64,000 nt of DNA from Saccharospirillum alexandrii_A (GCF_043641555.1 NZ_JBHZRJ010000003.1:806001-870000), one strand, 5' to 3'. Positions 40,032-50,111 are shown, counted from the stretch's first letter. Numbers and translations are program-made. The notes: a model not told the origin generated them from the sequence alone.

Positions 40032-40817
40032 ATGTGGTTGGGAGGATTGAGTCGTTTGGAGCCCATGCCTCAAACGGGTGATCGCCATCATCACAGTCAT
40101 CACCAGGTTGTTCTCGGGTTCGAGGGCAATGCCGCCTTTGAGCTTGAAGGTGAGGGCGGTGACCAGTTGTGTCTGGGTAATGGGTGTCTGGTCCCCACCC
40201 AGAGTGATCACGCCTTTCAGGGCCTGGGCGATAACCGCATGGTGGTACTCGATTTCTCGGTGGATGCCTCCATCGACAGCAGCATTGACCATGAAATGCT
40301 GTGCCGGTTGTTCGATCGCCCCCATTATTTCCAGCTCGACGCGCAATTCGGCAGCCTGCTGACCGCCATGGCGCGCGAGATTGATCAGTTCGGTCACGAC
40401 CCACACATGCAGCAGCATGTCAGTGCACTCTTGCTGCACAGCCTGTACCAGCGCCTGACCGGGCGAGCGGTACCCGGCCAGGAGTCTCTCGGGCGGTTCG
40501 ATTTGTCGAGAATCGACCAGATGATTCGACACCGCCTGCAAGAAAAAGTCTCGGTGACCGAAATGGCTGACCTCTGTCACATGAGCATCAGCCAGTTTCA
40601 TCTCCGGTTTCGCCAGGTGACCGGCATGACGCCTTACCAGTATGTCATGAAACTGCGGCTCGACCAGGCCATCTGGCTGCTGCGCTGCTCTTCGCACTCC
40701 ATTGCCGACATTGCGCTTGAAACCGGCTTCAGTAACCAGAGTGCACTGACCCACGCGGTTAAAAATCGCACCGGGCACTCGCCGGGTCAGATTCGCAAGC
40801 AAGCCAGCGCCCATTAA
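40032..40817 (+). CDS. AraC family regulator, probable activator of proline catabolism
   Basis: A 261-residue protein. A cupin-like N-terminal domain carries a histidine-rich turn (DRHHHSHHQVVLGFEG). A C-terminal AraC double helix-turn-helix spans about 165-260 (VSVTEMADLCHMSISQFHLRFRQVTGMTPYQYVMKLRLDQA; SIADIALETGFSNQSALTHAVKNRTGHSPGQIRK). I use ATG 40032, six bases after GGGAG; TTG 40005 is in frame. It lies 194 bases upstream of putA, which lacks its own DNA-binding domain. An AraC activator (PruR) controls putA in Pseudomonas, so the same role is likely here. Confidence 0.82.
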   Translation: MWLGGLSRLEPMPQTGDRHHHSHHQVVLGFEGNAAFELEGEGGDQLCLGNGCLVPTQSDHAFQGLGDNRMVVLDFSVDASIDSSIDHEMLCRLFDRPHYFQLDAQFGSLLTAMAREIDQFGHDPHMQQHVSALLLHSLYQRLTGRAVPGQESLGRFDLSRIDQMIRHRLQEKVSVTEMADLCHMSISQFHLRFRQVTGMTPYQYVMKLRLDQAIWLLRCSSHSIADIALETGFSNQSALTHAVKNRTGHSPGQIRKQASAH

Positions 40818-41011
40818 CACAGGGTGTTGGGGCACTGTCTTCAGGCCCGCTTCTCATACCACCCTCCCGTTGTAATTCCTCGCTCGAACCTTATCGCTTT
40901 CGAAACTTTCGGATTATTTAACAAAAAAAGCCCCGTTTTTGACAATCGCTGAACAGAGGGGCTCGGCTACTGTGTCTGCATAACTCCAACTAGATTGCAG
41001 GCAGGATGGTT

Positions 41012-44000
41012 ATGACGCAGTTTGACGCCTCTCGGGCGGTATCGGGAGACTACCGGGATCTGACACCACAACAGTGGTTTCAGTTTATTGTGGACCAGTA
41101 CGCCGTTGATGAAGACGAATACATGGCGCAACTGGTTGAGGTTGCAGAGCCAGGTGACGACAGTGCCAAAGCCATTGAGGCCACCGCCCGTCGCATTGTC
41201 GACCGGGTTCGTAGCCAGGGTGATGTGGCGCATGCAGTCGACAAGTTGTTGCAGCAGTACAGCCTGGATAACGAGGAAGGCGTAATCCTGATGTGCCTGG
41301 CCGAAGCGCTGATGCGTGTGCCAGACCCGGATACCGCCGACGATCTGATTCGCGACAAACTGTCCGTTGCCGACTGGAAAGAGCACATGGGCAAGTCGGA
41401 TTCACTGCTGGTCAACGCCTCGACCTGGGGGTTGATGCTGACCGGCCGGGTAACCTCGCTCGACAGTCGTGAGACGTCACCTGCCAACCTGTTGTCGAAG
41501 CTGATCAATCGTGCCGGAGAGCCGGTCATTCGTGCTGCGATGAACCAGGCCATGCGCATTATGGGCAAGCAATTCGTGCTCGGGCGCACCATTAAAGAAG
41601 CGATCAAGAACGGCAAGTCCTACCGCAAGAAAGGGTACACCTATTCGTTCGATATGCTCGGCGAAGCTGCCTTTACCGACCCGGATGCCGAGCGTTATTT
41701 CAAATCCTATCGTGATGCGGTGCAAACACTGGGTGCACGCATGGACGAGTGGGCCAGTGATGCTCCGAAACCGACGATTTCCATCAAGTTGTCGGCGTTG
41801 CACCCGCGCTATGAAGAATCCCATCAGGAATGGGTGATGACCGAGCTTGCGCAGCGGGTGACCGATCTGGTCAGCGAAGCACGGGCACTGGGCGTTGGCA
41901 TTACCATCGATGCCGAAGAAGCCGACCGCCTGGAGCTGTCGCTGCGCCTGTTTGAACAGGTTTATCAGAGCGATGCCGCCAAAGGCTGGGGCAATTTCGG
42001 CCTGGTTATTCAGGCCTATTCAAAGCGCGCGCTGGCGGTGCTGGGGTACCTGACCTCCCTGGCCAAAGCGCAGGGTGATGTGATTCCGGTGCGCCTGGTT
42101 AAAGGGGCTTACTGGGATACAGAAATCAAACACGCCCAGGTGCTTGGCCTGGCCGATTACCCGGTGTTTACCCGCAAGGAAAACACCGACGTTTCCTACA
42201 TCACCTGCGCGCGCTATCTAATGAGCGCTGAAGCCGATGGCGCCATTTACCCTCAGTTTGCCACCCATAACGCACACACTGTCGCGGTGATTGCCGAGTT
42301 CTCACGGCAGCGCCCGGAGCGGGATTTCGAATACCAGCGCTTGCATGGCATGGGCGACGCCCTCTACGACACCCTGCTCAGTGAAGACAAACACCGTGTG
42401 CGCATCTATGCCCCGGTCGGTGCCCATAAGGATTTGCTGCCCTATCTGGTGCGGCGCCTGCTGGAAAACGGCGCCAACTCATCCTTTGTTCATCGCCTGG
42501 TCGATGCTGAAACGCCGGTGGGTGATCTGGTGTCATCTCCGGTTGAGCTGGCGAAAAGCCGGGCGGTGTATCGCAACCCCAAAATTGTACGTCCCTCTGA
42601 AATCTACGGTGACAGCCGCCGTAATTCTCAGGGGTATAACCTTGCCGTAGCCTTTGAACGAGACCCTTTGATGCACACCATTGATGCCTGGAACGACACC
42701 CAATGGGTACAGAAACCGCTGTTGGCGGGTAAAGCACAGTCAACCTCTGAAGTGATTGAGGTTAAAAGCCCTTACGACACCCGAGAGTCGGTGGGTCAGG
42801 TGCACTTCGCCGATGCCGACATGGCGCAACAAGCGCTGGCAACCGCCGATTCAGCCTGGTTCGGCTGGAACCGGACACCGGCGATCAAGCGTGCCGACTG
42901 CCTCGACAAACTGGCCGATTTGCTGGAAGCCAACACGGCTGAACTGATGGCTCTCTGTGCCCGTGAAGCCGGTAAGTCGTTGCAGGACAGCATCGATGAA
43001 GTACGTGAAGCCGTCGATTTCTGCCGTTACTACGCGGTGCAGGCGCGCGCCAACATGAACGAGCCAACGTTGCTGCCCGGGCCGACCGGCGAGAGCAACG
43101 AACATTATTACGAAGGCCGGGGCGTTTTTCTGTGCATCAGCCCCTGGAACTTTCCGCTGGCCATTTTTACCGGCCAGATCTGCGCTGCGCTGGTGGCGGG
43201 CAATACCGTGCTCGCCAAACCGGCAGAAAGCACGTCGTTGATTGCCGGTCGCACGGTCGAACTGTTTCACCAGGCTGGTGTGCCAGGTGAAGTGCTGCAG
43301 TATTTGCCGGGTGCGGGCCCGGTTATTGGCAATGCCGTACTCAGTGATGAGCGCCTGGTCGGCATTGCGTTTACAGGATCTACCGAAACGGCACAGTTGA
43401 TTAACCGCACTCTGGCAGCACGGACTGGCGCCATGCCTACCTTCATCGCCGAAACCGGCGGTCAGAATGCCATGATTGTTGATTCAACGGCCTTGCCGGA
43501 GCAGGTGGTTGCCGATGTGATGGGCTCGGCCTTTGCCAGTGCCGGTCAGCGCTGTTCAGCGCTGCGTGTGCTCTGCGTTCAGGACGATGTGGCCGACCGC
43601 ATCATTGAGCTGATCGGTGGTGCACTGAGCCGCATTGAAATGGGGAATCCGCAGTTGTACCAGACCGACTGTGGCCCGGTGATCGACCAGAAAGCCCTGA
43701 CCGGATTGACCGATTATGTCGACGGCTGGCGCAAGAAAGACCGGGTACTGGCTGAAGCTAAGTTGAGTGAACACACCCGGCATGGCTATTTCATCCCACC
43801 CGTCGCCATTCGTATTGAAAGCCTGGATGAACTGGGGCGCGAACAGTTTGGTCCGGTACTGCACATCTATCGCTACAAGGCGCGCGAACTCGATCAGGTA
43901 ATTGCCGACATCAATAAAACCGGTTATGGCCTGACACTCGGCATTCACAGTCGCAATGAAGCAACGGCTGCCTACATCGAAGCCCGGGTTCGGGTCGGAA

Positions 44001-44197
44001 ACTGCTACGTCAATCGCAACCAGATTGGTGCGGTGGTTGGTGTACAGCCGTTCGGTGGTCGTGGTTTGTCGGGCACCGGCCCGAAAGCCGGTGGCCCGAA
44101 TTACATCAAACGCTTTGCGACTGAACGGGTGCGTACCATCAACACCACGGCGGTGGGCGGGAATGCCAGCTTGCTGTCACTGGAAAGTGATGATTGA
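41012..44197 (+). CDS. putA: Bifunctional proline dehydrogenase/delta-1-pyrroline-5-carboxylate dehydrogenase
   Basis: A 1061-residue enzyme that oxidises proline to glutamate. The proline dehydrogenase FAD barrel covers about 170-480 (ISIKLSALHPRYE; IRLVKGAYWDTEIKHAQ-like segment). The aldehyde dehydrogenase module covers about 560-1040, with ISPWNFPLAIFTGQ, the AETGGQNA glutamate, the catalytic cysteine in SAGQRCSALR and the EQFGPV motif. The ribbon-helix-helix DNA-binding domain of E. coli PutA is absent. I chose ATG 41012, five bases after AGGA; ATG 41006 is also in frame. The AraC gene upstream and putP downstream make a proline-use cluster. Confidence 0.95.
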   Translation: MTQFDASRAVSGDYRDLTPQQWFQFIVDQYAVDEDEYMAQLVEVAEPGDDSAKAIEATARRIVDRVRSQGDVAHAVDKLLQQYSLDNEEGVILMCLAEALMRVPDPDTADDLIRDKLSVADWKEHMGKSDSLLVNASTWGLMLTGRVTSLDSRETSPANLLSKLINRAGEPVIRAAMNQAMRIMGKQFVLGRTIKEAIKNGKSYRKKGYTYSFDMLGEAAFTDPDAERYFKSYRDAVQTLGARMDEWASDAPKPTISIKLSALHPRYEESHQEWVMTELAQRVTDLVSEARALGVGITIDAEEADRLELSLRLFEQVYQSDAAKGWGNFGLVIQAYSKRALAVLGYLTSLAKAQGDVIPVRLVKGAYWDTEIKHAQVLGLADYPVFTRKENTDVSYITCARYLMSAEADGAIYPQFATHNAHTVAVIAEFSRQRPERDFEYQRLHGMGDALYDTLLSEDKHRVRIYAPVGAHKDLLPYLVRRLLENGANSSFVHRLVDAETPVGDLVSSPVELAKSRAVYRNPKIVRPSEIYGDSRRNSQGYNLAVAFERDPLMHTIDAWNDTQWVQKPLLAGKAQSTSEVIEVKSPYDTRESVGQVHFADADMAQQALATADSAWFGWNRTPAIKRADCLDKLADLLEANTAELMALCAREAGKSLQDSIDEVREAVDFCRYYAVQARANMNEPTLLPGPTGESNEHYYEGRGVFLCISPWNFPLAIFTGQICAALVAGNTVLAKPAESTSLIAGRTVELFHQAGVPGEVLQYLPGAGPVIGNAVLSDERLVGIAFTGSTETAQLINRTLAARTGAMPTFIAETGGQNAMIVDSTALPEQVVADVMGSAFASAGQRCSALRVLCVQDDVADRIIELIGGALSRIEMGNPQLYQTDCGPVIDQKALTGLTDYVDGWRKKDRVLAEAKLSEHTRHGYFIPPVAIRIESLDELGREQFGPVLHIYRYKARELDQVIADINKTGYGLTLGIHSRNEATAAYIEARVRVGNCYVNRNQIGAVVGVQPFGGRGLSGTGPKAGGPNYIKRFATERVRTINTTAVGGNASLLSLESDD

Positions 44198-44488
44198 AGA
44201 CTTTGCTGTGCCGGTAACTGCCGGCCTGGCGATTGAATCGTTCCACCGGCCTACCAGCCGGAGAATGACACCGGAGCCGGAGCGTTGAAACCCAGCCTCC
44301 GAACCCGGTGAACAGTGGCTGCCTGAACAGCCACGAATAACTGCCCCGACTGGATCCAGGATGTGGAATTGTTAAGAGTCTGCATCCCGAATCGACCCTA
44401 TTGCACTGGACAGCGCTGGTATTCGGGAGCAGCACGAGAAACGCTCGATAGCCTAATCGATCACAACAACTAGAACTCGGAGTACATT

Positions 44489-45949
44489 ATGAGCAACACC
44501 TTAGCGGTCAGTTTGACCTTTATTATTTACCTGGCGGGTATGATGTGGATCGGCCTTTGGGCCTATCGCCGCACGACAGACCTGTCTGATTACATTCTGG
44601 GCGGTCGTTCTCTGGGTGCCTGGCCTTCAGCGCTGTCGGCCGGTGCTTCCGATATGTCTGGCTGGTTATTGCTGGGTCTGCCGGGCGCCATTTATGCCTC
44701 GGGCATGGGCGAAGCCTGGATCGCCGTTGGTCTGCTTGCAGGCACTTATCTGAACTGGTTGATCGTTGCGCCCCGTCTGCGTGCCTATTCACAAGCTGCC
44801 TCGGACAGCCTGACTTTGCCGCAGTACTTCAGCAACCGGTTCGAAGACAAGGTGGCGATTCGTGCCATTTCAGCCTTCTTCATTTTGCTGTTCTTCCTGT
44901 TCTACACCAGTTCCGGTTTGGTAGCGGGCGGCAAATTGTTTGAAACCGTCTTCGGTTGGGATTACACCATTGCCGTTACCATTGGCACCATCATGGTGGT
45001 TTCCTACACGCTCTTTGGCGGTTATCTGGCCGTTTCCTGGACAGACCTGGTGCAGGGCTTGTTAATGGCGGCAGCGCTGATCATTGTGCCGATCTTTGCG
45101 CTTATGGTTATCGGTGAAGGCCCGGCGGCCGTTCTGGAAGCGAAAAACCCGAACCTGGTCAGCATGTTCACCAGTGCCGATGGCTCTTCGCTGGGGCTGA
45201 TTGCCATTATTTCATCGTTGGCCTGGGGCCTGGGCTATTTTGGTCAGCCGCACATTCTGGCGCGTTTCAAAGGCATTAAAGACCGCAACGAAGTGAAGCG
45301 TGCACGTCGCATTGCCGTAACCTGGACGTTCCTGGGTATGGCTGGCGCACTGCTGGTTGGTATTGCAGGCATTGGCTATTTTGAAACGGGTTTGCCAGAT
45401 GGCGAGACGGTGTTCATTAGCCTGGTTCAGGCATTGTTCCACCCTCTGGTGGCAGGCATTTTACTGGCGGCGATTCTGGCGGCGATCATGTCGACTGCAG
45501 ATTCACAGTTGCTGGTGTCCTCATCTGCACTGACTGAAGATTTCTACAAGTCGATCTTCAGAAAAGATGCTGACCCGGCGTCTCTGGTAAAGATTGGTCG
45601 TGGTGCTGTGGTACTTATTGCAGTAGTCGCCTGGTTTTTTGCGCTCGATGATGACAGCTCGGTACTGGCACTGGTGTCATATGCCTGGGCCGGTTTCGGC
45701 GCAGCCTTTGGTCCGGCGGTTATTCTGTCACTGTACTGGAACCGCATGAACCGGGTCGGTTGCATTGCCGGTATTCTGGTCGGTGGTATTACCGTTGTTG
45801 TCTGGAAGCAAATGACCGGTGGCATTTTCGATATGTACGAAATTGTTCCGGGCTTCCTGTTCTCGACCATTGCCGTCTACGTTGGCAGCATTGCATCGAC
45901 AGAGCCTTCAAAGGAAATGCACGCTACTTTCCAGGAAGTGAATGGCTAA
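44489..45949 (+). CDS. putP: Sodium/proline symporter
   Basis: A 486-residue member of the sodium:solute symporter family with about 13 helices. It begins LAVSLTFIIYLAGMMWIGLWAYRRTTDLSDYILGGRSLGAWPSALSAGASDMSGWLLLGLPGA, the well-conserved PutP N-terminus with sodium-site residues. Later AAILAAIMSTADSQLLVSSSALTEDFYKS is diagnostic of PutP. It imports proline for PutA, 291 bases upstream. CTCGGAG is 12-18 bases before ATG 44489. A strong terminator follows. Confidence 0.95.
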   Translation: MSNTLAVSLTFIIYLAGMMWIGLWAYRRTTDLSDYILGGRSLGAWPSALSAGASDMSGWLLLGLPGAIYASGMGEAWIAVGLLAGTYLNWLIVAPRLRAYSQAASDSLTLPQYFSNRFEDKVAIRAISAFFILLFFLFYTSSGLVAGGKLFETVFGWDYTIAVTIGTIMVVSYTLFGGYLAVSWTDLVQGLLMAAALIIVPIFALMVIGEGPAAVLEAKNPNLVSMFTSADGSSLGLIAIISSLAWGLGYFGQPHILARFKGIKDRNEVKRARRIAVTWTFLGMAGALLVGIAGIGYFETGLPDGETVFISLVQALFHPLVAGILLAAILAAIMSTADSQLLVSSSALTEDFYKSIFRKDADPASLVKIGRGAVVLIAVVAWFFALDDDSSVLALVSYAWAGFGAAFGPAVILSLYWNRMNRVGCIAGILVGGITVVVWKQMTGGIFDMYEIVPGFLFSTIAVYVGSIASTEPSKEMHATFQEVNG

Positions 45950-46000
45950 TTGTTGCCAGGCACGATTCTGAAGAAAGCATGGGGTAACGTCAGTTACCCT

Positions 46001-46032
46001 AAAAAAACCGGGCGTTTGCCCGGTTTTTTTTG
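46001..46032. terminator. Bidirectional terminator after putP
   Basis: AAAAAAACCGGGC, GTTT loop, GCCCGGTTTTTTTT: a six-bp GC stem extended by A-T pairs. A smaller GGGTAAC/GTTACCC hairpin lies immediately upstream (about 45982-45998). Confidence 0.92.
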
Positions 46033-46108
46033 TTTTACTGACCAAACTCAACGTGTCGTGCGGGTACTTGCCTATACTGGTTGTCTTTAACATCAGGAGC
46101 AGTACCCA

Positions 46109-46444
46109 ATGAGTATTCTAAAGAAGACCAACGACCTGACCCCTCATCTGATTGCATTGCGCAAAGAACAGCCTGCCACCTACGACGCTTTTCAGTCAGT
46201 CGGTAAAGCAACCTATGTGGATGGTGAACTGCCTCATTTGACCAAGGAACTGATAGCAACGGCCATCGCCATCAGTGTGAACTGTGAGCCCTGCATTGGT
46301 TACCACGTGCGCTCGCTGGTAAAACTGGGGGTTACCCGGGAAGCTTTCACCGAAATGCTGGGTGTTGTTATACAAATGGGCGGAGGTCCGGGACTGATGA
46401 AAGCAGGCGAAGCCATGTCAGTATTTGAGGAATTAACGGTTTAA
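46109..46444 (+). CDS. AhpD-like carboxymuconolactone decarboxylase family protein
   Basis: A 111-residue all-helical protein with the redox motif CEPCIGYHVRSLVKLG (C-x2-C then H four residues on), as in AhpD and related CMD-family peroxidase partners. Preceding ELPHLTKELIATAIAISVN and following EMLGVVIQMGGGPGLMKAGEA are also typical. It probably has thiol-disulfide or peroxidase activity, but the partner is unknown. AGGAGCAG precedes ATG 46109. It appears monocistronic. Confidence 0.88.
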   Translation: MSILKKTNDLTPHLIALRKEQPATYDAFQSVGKATYVDGELPHLTKELIATAIAISVNCEPCIGYHVRSLVKLGVTREAFTEMLGVVIQMGGGPGLMKAGEAMSVFEELTV

Positions 46445-46519
46445 TGCACGTTTGGGATTCCATTCCCAATATACGGGTGGCGCGGACCTTAAGGCCCGCG
46501 CCTGGGTTGCTTGCAGGGC

Positions 46520-47878
46520 TTACACAACCCACTGATAAAACAGTGCGCCACCGATATAGCCCATTAAAGCCAGCGGAGCGATGTGCTTCAGGTACCAGAA
46601 GAAGCTGATGCGCTCCATGCCCATGGCCGCCACCCCGGCGGCTGAACCGATGATCAGGCAACTGCCACCCGTTCCGGCAGAATAGGCCAGAAATTCCCAC
46701 ATCGCTGCATCGGTTGGGTAAACCGACAGGTCATACATGCCCATGGTTGCGGCAACCAGGGGTACGTTGTCGATAACGGCAGACATCAGCCCGATCAGAA
46801 AGACGATCAGGTTAATGTTGCCGATCGATTGATCCAGGGTACTGGCCAGGGACGATAACAGCCCAGTGGCTTCCAGCGCGGAAACGGCGAGCAGAATACC
46901 CAGAAAGAACAGCACGCTGGGCGTATCAATACGTTTAAGCACCCGGGTAATGTGCAATTCGGTGTCGTCGTCGTAGTCGGCTCTGTGATGAATGATTTCA
47001 CTGACGATCCATAATACCGAAAGGCTCAGCATCATGCCCATGAACGGCGGCAAGTGGGTAACGGTTTTGAACACGGGCACGAACAGTAAACCCAGAATGC
47101 CGACTGCAAAAATGATATTGCGGTGGTGGCGGGTTACCTGATCGGCATCCTGTTTGTAAGGCATGGCCTGGGGCGGGTGAATGGACTGGCCGCGTAATGA
47201 CCAGGTCAGATACAGCATGGGCACCAGCAGGCAAATCAGCGATGGTAAAAACAGGGATTTGATGATCGCCATGGTTGTGATCTGTCCACCAATCCACAGC
47301 ATGGTTGTGGTCACGTCACCTATTGGTGACCAGGCACCACCCGCATTTGCGGCAACGACGATCATGCCGGCAAAAAACAGACGTTCCTGGCGGCTGGCGA
47401 TGAGCTTTCGAATCAGCGATATCATCACAATGGTGGTGGTCAGGTTGTCCAGAGCGGCTGACATGAAGAAGGCGAGCACCGCAATTAACCACAGCAGGGT
47501 AACGGTGGAGGTTGCCTTGATCCGGTCGGTAATAATGGCAAAGCCGCCATACGCATCCACAAATTCTACGATGGTCATGGCGCCGAGCAGAAAGAACAGA
47601 ATTGAGCCAATTTCACCCAGGAAGGTCAGCAATTGATGCTCGCCAACCCAGGTATGAATCAGCGCGCTCTGGTCGAGGTTGGCATGCTCTTCCAGAAACC
47701 AGGCGGGAAGAGTATCCACGGCGATCAGATCGCCAGCGAACAGTATATATACCGTCCAGCACAGGACGGCGCTCATAATCGCAGGGGCTGTCTTGTCGAT
47801 CTTAAGACTGTGTTCGGCAATGATGGCGAGGTAGCCAAGAGTAAAAATACCGATAATCAGGATTAACGCTAAGGGCAC
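46520..47878 (-). CDS. nhaD: Sodium/proton antiporter NhaD type
   Basis: A 452-residue inner-membrane protein with about 12 helices in the ion-transporter superfamily fold. It shows NhaD motifs: SAALDNLTTTIVMISLIRKL, AANAGGAWSPIGDVTTTMLWIGGQI and, in the second half, LMSAVIDNVPLVAATMGMY and GTGGSCLIIGSAAGVAAMGME. It exports sodium in exchange for protons, expected in a marine or halophilic cell. I prefer GTG 47878 because GGAGCG lies seven bases upstream; an ATG at 47914 would add 12 residues. Confidence 0.9.
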   Translation of the reverse strand: MPLALILIIGIFTLGYLAIIAEHSLKIDKTAPAIMSAVLCWTVYILFAGDLIAVDTLPAWFLEEHANLDQSALIHTWVGEHQLLTFLGEIGSILFFLLGAMTIVEFVDAYGGFAIITDRIKATSTVTLLWLIAVLAFFMSAALDNLTTTIVMISLIRKLIASRQERLFFAGMIVVAANAGGAWSPIGDVTTTMLWIGGQITTMAIIKSLFLPSLICLLVPMLYLTWSLRGQSIHPPQAMPYKQDADQVTRHHRNIIFAVGILGLLFVPVFKTVTHLPPFMGMMLSLSVLWIVSEIIHHRADYDDDTELHITRVLKRIDTPSVLFFLGILLAVSALEATGLLSSLASTLDQSIGNINLIVFLIGLMSAVIDNVPLVAATMGMYDLSVYPTDAAMWEFLAYSAGTGGSCLIIGSAAGVAAMGMERISFFWYLKHIAPLALMGYIGGALFYQWVV

Positions 47879-48044
47879 AGAATCGCTCCATTTACAGAAG
47901 GTGTGACTTGGCAATCACAATGTGGGCCTTGGTGCCAGGAATCCGTGATCGCGACCGGGTAGACTCATCCGGCAGCCATCACTCAACTTGCTAACACCTC
48001 AGAAACTTCAATTTACAAGCAAACCATCAAACAGACAGATTAGC

Positions 48045-48398
48045 TCAAGTCGCTGGAGGTGCCTGTGGCCAGGCCTTGAAATGACAGCCAGTGCGGCGTT
48101 GTTTGCTTCCGGTCGGAATGGAGTCAGAGGTGGTTAATGGCAGGCGAGCCAGTAGCAGCAGAGAGGGCAGGGAGGCTGGCTCGGATCGGTCGTCCAGTGA
48201 AAAGTCGGGCGTTAAACCGGTTTCCGTCAGTAAAAGGTGAGTGTCAGCGGAATGCTCAGACTCGGTGTCGATATCACTCGCGCAAACCGGTTCAGACGGC
48301 GGTTGGGCGAAGGCGGATGCCGAGAGGCCGAGCAATAGCCATAGCAAGGCCGCTGGAAGCGTGCTTCCGGAGTGTCTGAATGAGAGCAACGCTGACAT
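48045..48398 (-). CDS. Small exported hypothetical protein
   Basis: A 117-residue frame on the minus strand. It starts with a plausible signal peptide (MSALLSFRHSGSTLPAALLW, then LLLGLSASAFA, with cleavage at AFA). The remainder is acidic in the middle and basic at the end, with no recognised domain. No clear ribosome-binding site precedes ATG 48398. The signal peptide is the main support. It lies between convergent/divergent neighbours nhaD and DUF998. It could be spurious. Confidence 0.4.
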   Translation of the reverse strand: MSALLSFRHSGSTLPAALLWLLLGLSASAFAQPPSEPVCASDIDTESEHSADTHLLLTETGLTPDFSLDDRSEPASLPSLLLLARLPLTTSDSIPTGSKQRRTGCHFKAWPQAPPAT

Positions 48399-48545
48399 GG
48401 CAGTGGCGAAACCCGGTGATAGGTGGGCGAAACAGGCCGCTATTATTCAGTTCTGGAGCCAGAAAGCAAAATCTGTTTGTGATGGGCTCTGTACCACCCG
48501 GCCCCGGCCCGGTAAGCTCTGCGCTGCGACCGGCTTACTAAAAGG

Positions 48546-49142
48546 ATGCCTGTGAATACCAAAGCCATGATGTTGTCGATTCTCGCCACTCTGTTGCTGG
48601 TGGCGTTGCCCTGGGTCTTGGGTGCCCGGGTGCCAGGTTACAGCAGTGTTCAGTTCATCAGCGAGTTGGGTGCCATTGATATGCCCAACCGATCTGCCGC
48701 TAATGGCGCTTTTTTGCTCATAGGTGCTTTCTGGATGGGGGCTGTCGAGGCAGCCCGAAAAGCGCTGGAGCCCAACAAAATGGACCCCTGGGTGCGGTTC
48801 GGGGCCATAGCGTTTGCTGCCAGCTACATCGGCAGTGTGGTGTTTCCCTGTGATCTGGGTTGCCCGGCTTCGGGCAGCGCTAACCAGTTGATTCACAGCA
48901 CACTGATCTGGGTGCTCAGCGCAGGTGCCGTTGTCTCGGGTGTCCGGCTGGTGCCAGCGACCTCCGTCAAAGGCATGAGCGCGCTGAAAGTGACGCTGGT
49001 GTTAACCTTTCTGGTTCTGCAGGTGGCGGCCTGGCAGCGCGACTGGTATCCGGGCTTGTGGCAGCGGCTGTTTGAATTGAATTTTGCCGTGTTGTGGGTG
49101 CTGTGGGTCTGGCGATTGCCCGGTCGCCAGGTGCGTCTCTGA
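48546..49142 (+). CDS. DUF998 family membrane protein
   Basis: A 198-residue inner-membrane protein with about six helices. It contains the DUF998 pattern GYSSVQFISELGAIDMPNRSAANGAFLLIGAFW and FPCDLGCPASGSANQLIHST. Family function is unknown. AAAAGGA leads into ATG 48546; GTG 48552 is an alternative start. The AEC transporter follows on the same strand after 48 bases, so the two may be co-transcribed. Confidence 0.82.
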   Translation: MPVNTKAMMLSILATLLLVALPWVLGARVPGYSSVQFISELGAIDMPNRSAANGAFLLIGAFWMGAVEAARKALEPNKMDPWVRFGAIAFAASYIGSVVFPCDLGCPASGSANQLIHSTLIWVLSAGAVVSGVRLVPATSVKGMSALKVTLVLTFLVLQVAAWQRDWYPGLWQRLFELNFAVLWVLWVWRLPGRQVRL

Positions 49143-49190
49143 GTGGCTTCCCGGCTGGGCTCTTTCTGGTAAACAGGTTGGTTAAGCGTC

Positions 49191-50072
49191 ATGGTTGAGC
49201 GTATTGCGGGCATTGTTGTGCCCATTTTTCTGGTTGTTCTGGTCGGGTTTCTCTATGGGCGCAAGCACGCCCCGAACATGGAAGCGGCCAATCGCATCAA
49301 CATCGATGTATTCACGCCCTTCCTGATTCTCAGTGTGTTTGCCTCGCGTCCGGTTGATTTGGGCGACTACGCGCCACTGGCGCTGGGCGCCATTCTGGTG
49401 ACCTTGCTGCCCGGCATTGGTGCCTATTACCTGGCCCGGGCCATCGGGGTCAGCTGGAAAACCTTTGTACCGCCGATGATGTTCCGCAACAGCGGTAACA
49501 CCGGGCTCCCGCTGATGCTCTTCACCTTCGGTGAAGCATTCATGCCAGCGGCGGTGATTCTGTTTATTGTGGAAAACACCCTGCACTTTACCGTGGGCGC
49601 CTGGCTGCTTAACCCGCGAACCCATCTGCTGCATGTACTGAAAAACCCCATGATCATCGCCGCCGCTTTGGGTCTGGCCATTGCCGGTTTCAGCGTGCAT
49701 TTGCCCGACTGGCTGATTCGCTCGCTCGCTTTGCTGGGCGACATCGCGGTTCCGCTGATGCTGTTCGCGTTGGGTGTCCGGCTGGTGAATCTGGACTTGA
49801 GTGGCTGGCGCATCGGGGTGGTCAGCGCGGTAGCCTCGCCGATTCTCGGCTTGATGGTCGCCTGGCCGCTGGCGCTGCTGCTGGATCTGCCGCCCGAGCA
49901 ACAAGCCATGCTGATACTGTTTGGTGCCTTGCCACCGGCGGTATTGAACTATCTGGTCGCGGAACGCTACAACCAGCAGCCGGAACAGGTGGCCGCCATG
50001 GTGATGTTTTCCAATGCGCTGAGCATTGTGTCGATACCCCTGGTGCTTGCCTGGGTACTGGGCGGTGTTTGA
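49191..50072 (+). CDS. AEC family transporter (auxin efflux carrier-like)
   Basis: A 293-residue protein with about ten helices in two five-helix halves. The first has RINIDVFTPFLILSVFASRPVDL and FRNSGNTGLPLMLF, and the second has LALLGDIAVPLMLFALGVRLV, all typical of the AEC/MdcF-like permeases that move organic anions. GGTTGGTTAAG rather than a strong ribosome-binding site precedes ATG 49191. The substrate is unknown. A family A repeat follows 40 bases after the stop. Confidence 0.88.
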   Translation: MVERIAGIVVPIFLVVLVGFLYGRKHAPNMEAANRINIDVFTPFLILSVFASRPVDLGDYAPLALGAILVTLLPGIGAYYLARAIGVSWKTFVPPMMFRNSGNTGLPLMLFTFGEAFMPAAVILFIVENTLHFTVGAWLLNPRTHLLHVLKNPMIIAAALGLAIAGFSVHLPDWLIRSLALLGDIAVPLMLFALGVRLVNLDLSGWRIGVVSAVASPILGLMVAWPLALLLDLPPEQQAMLILFGALPPAVLNYLVAERYNQQPEQVAAMVMFSNALSIVSIPLVLAWVLGGV

Positions 50073-50111
50073 CTCTTCCTCATGGCTATGACCTATTATT
50101 GCCAGTAACTC

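Noticed and set aside
39996..40835. A 279-codon minus-strand frame opposite the AraC gene
   Set aside because: The plus strand has a clear AraC domain; this frame is its antisense shadow, as are other long antisense frames over nasA, nirB, ppsA and putA.
47929..47990. A further family A element after nhaD
   Set aside because: GGTGCCAGGAATCCGTG resembles the flank of copy 1, but there is no core and no paired arm.
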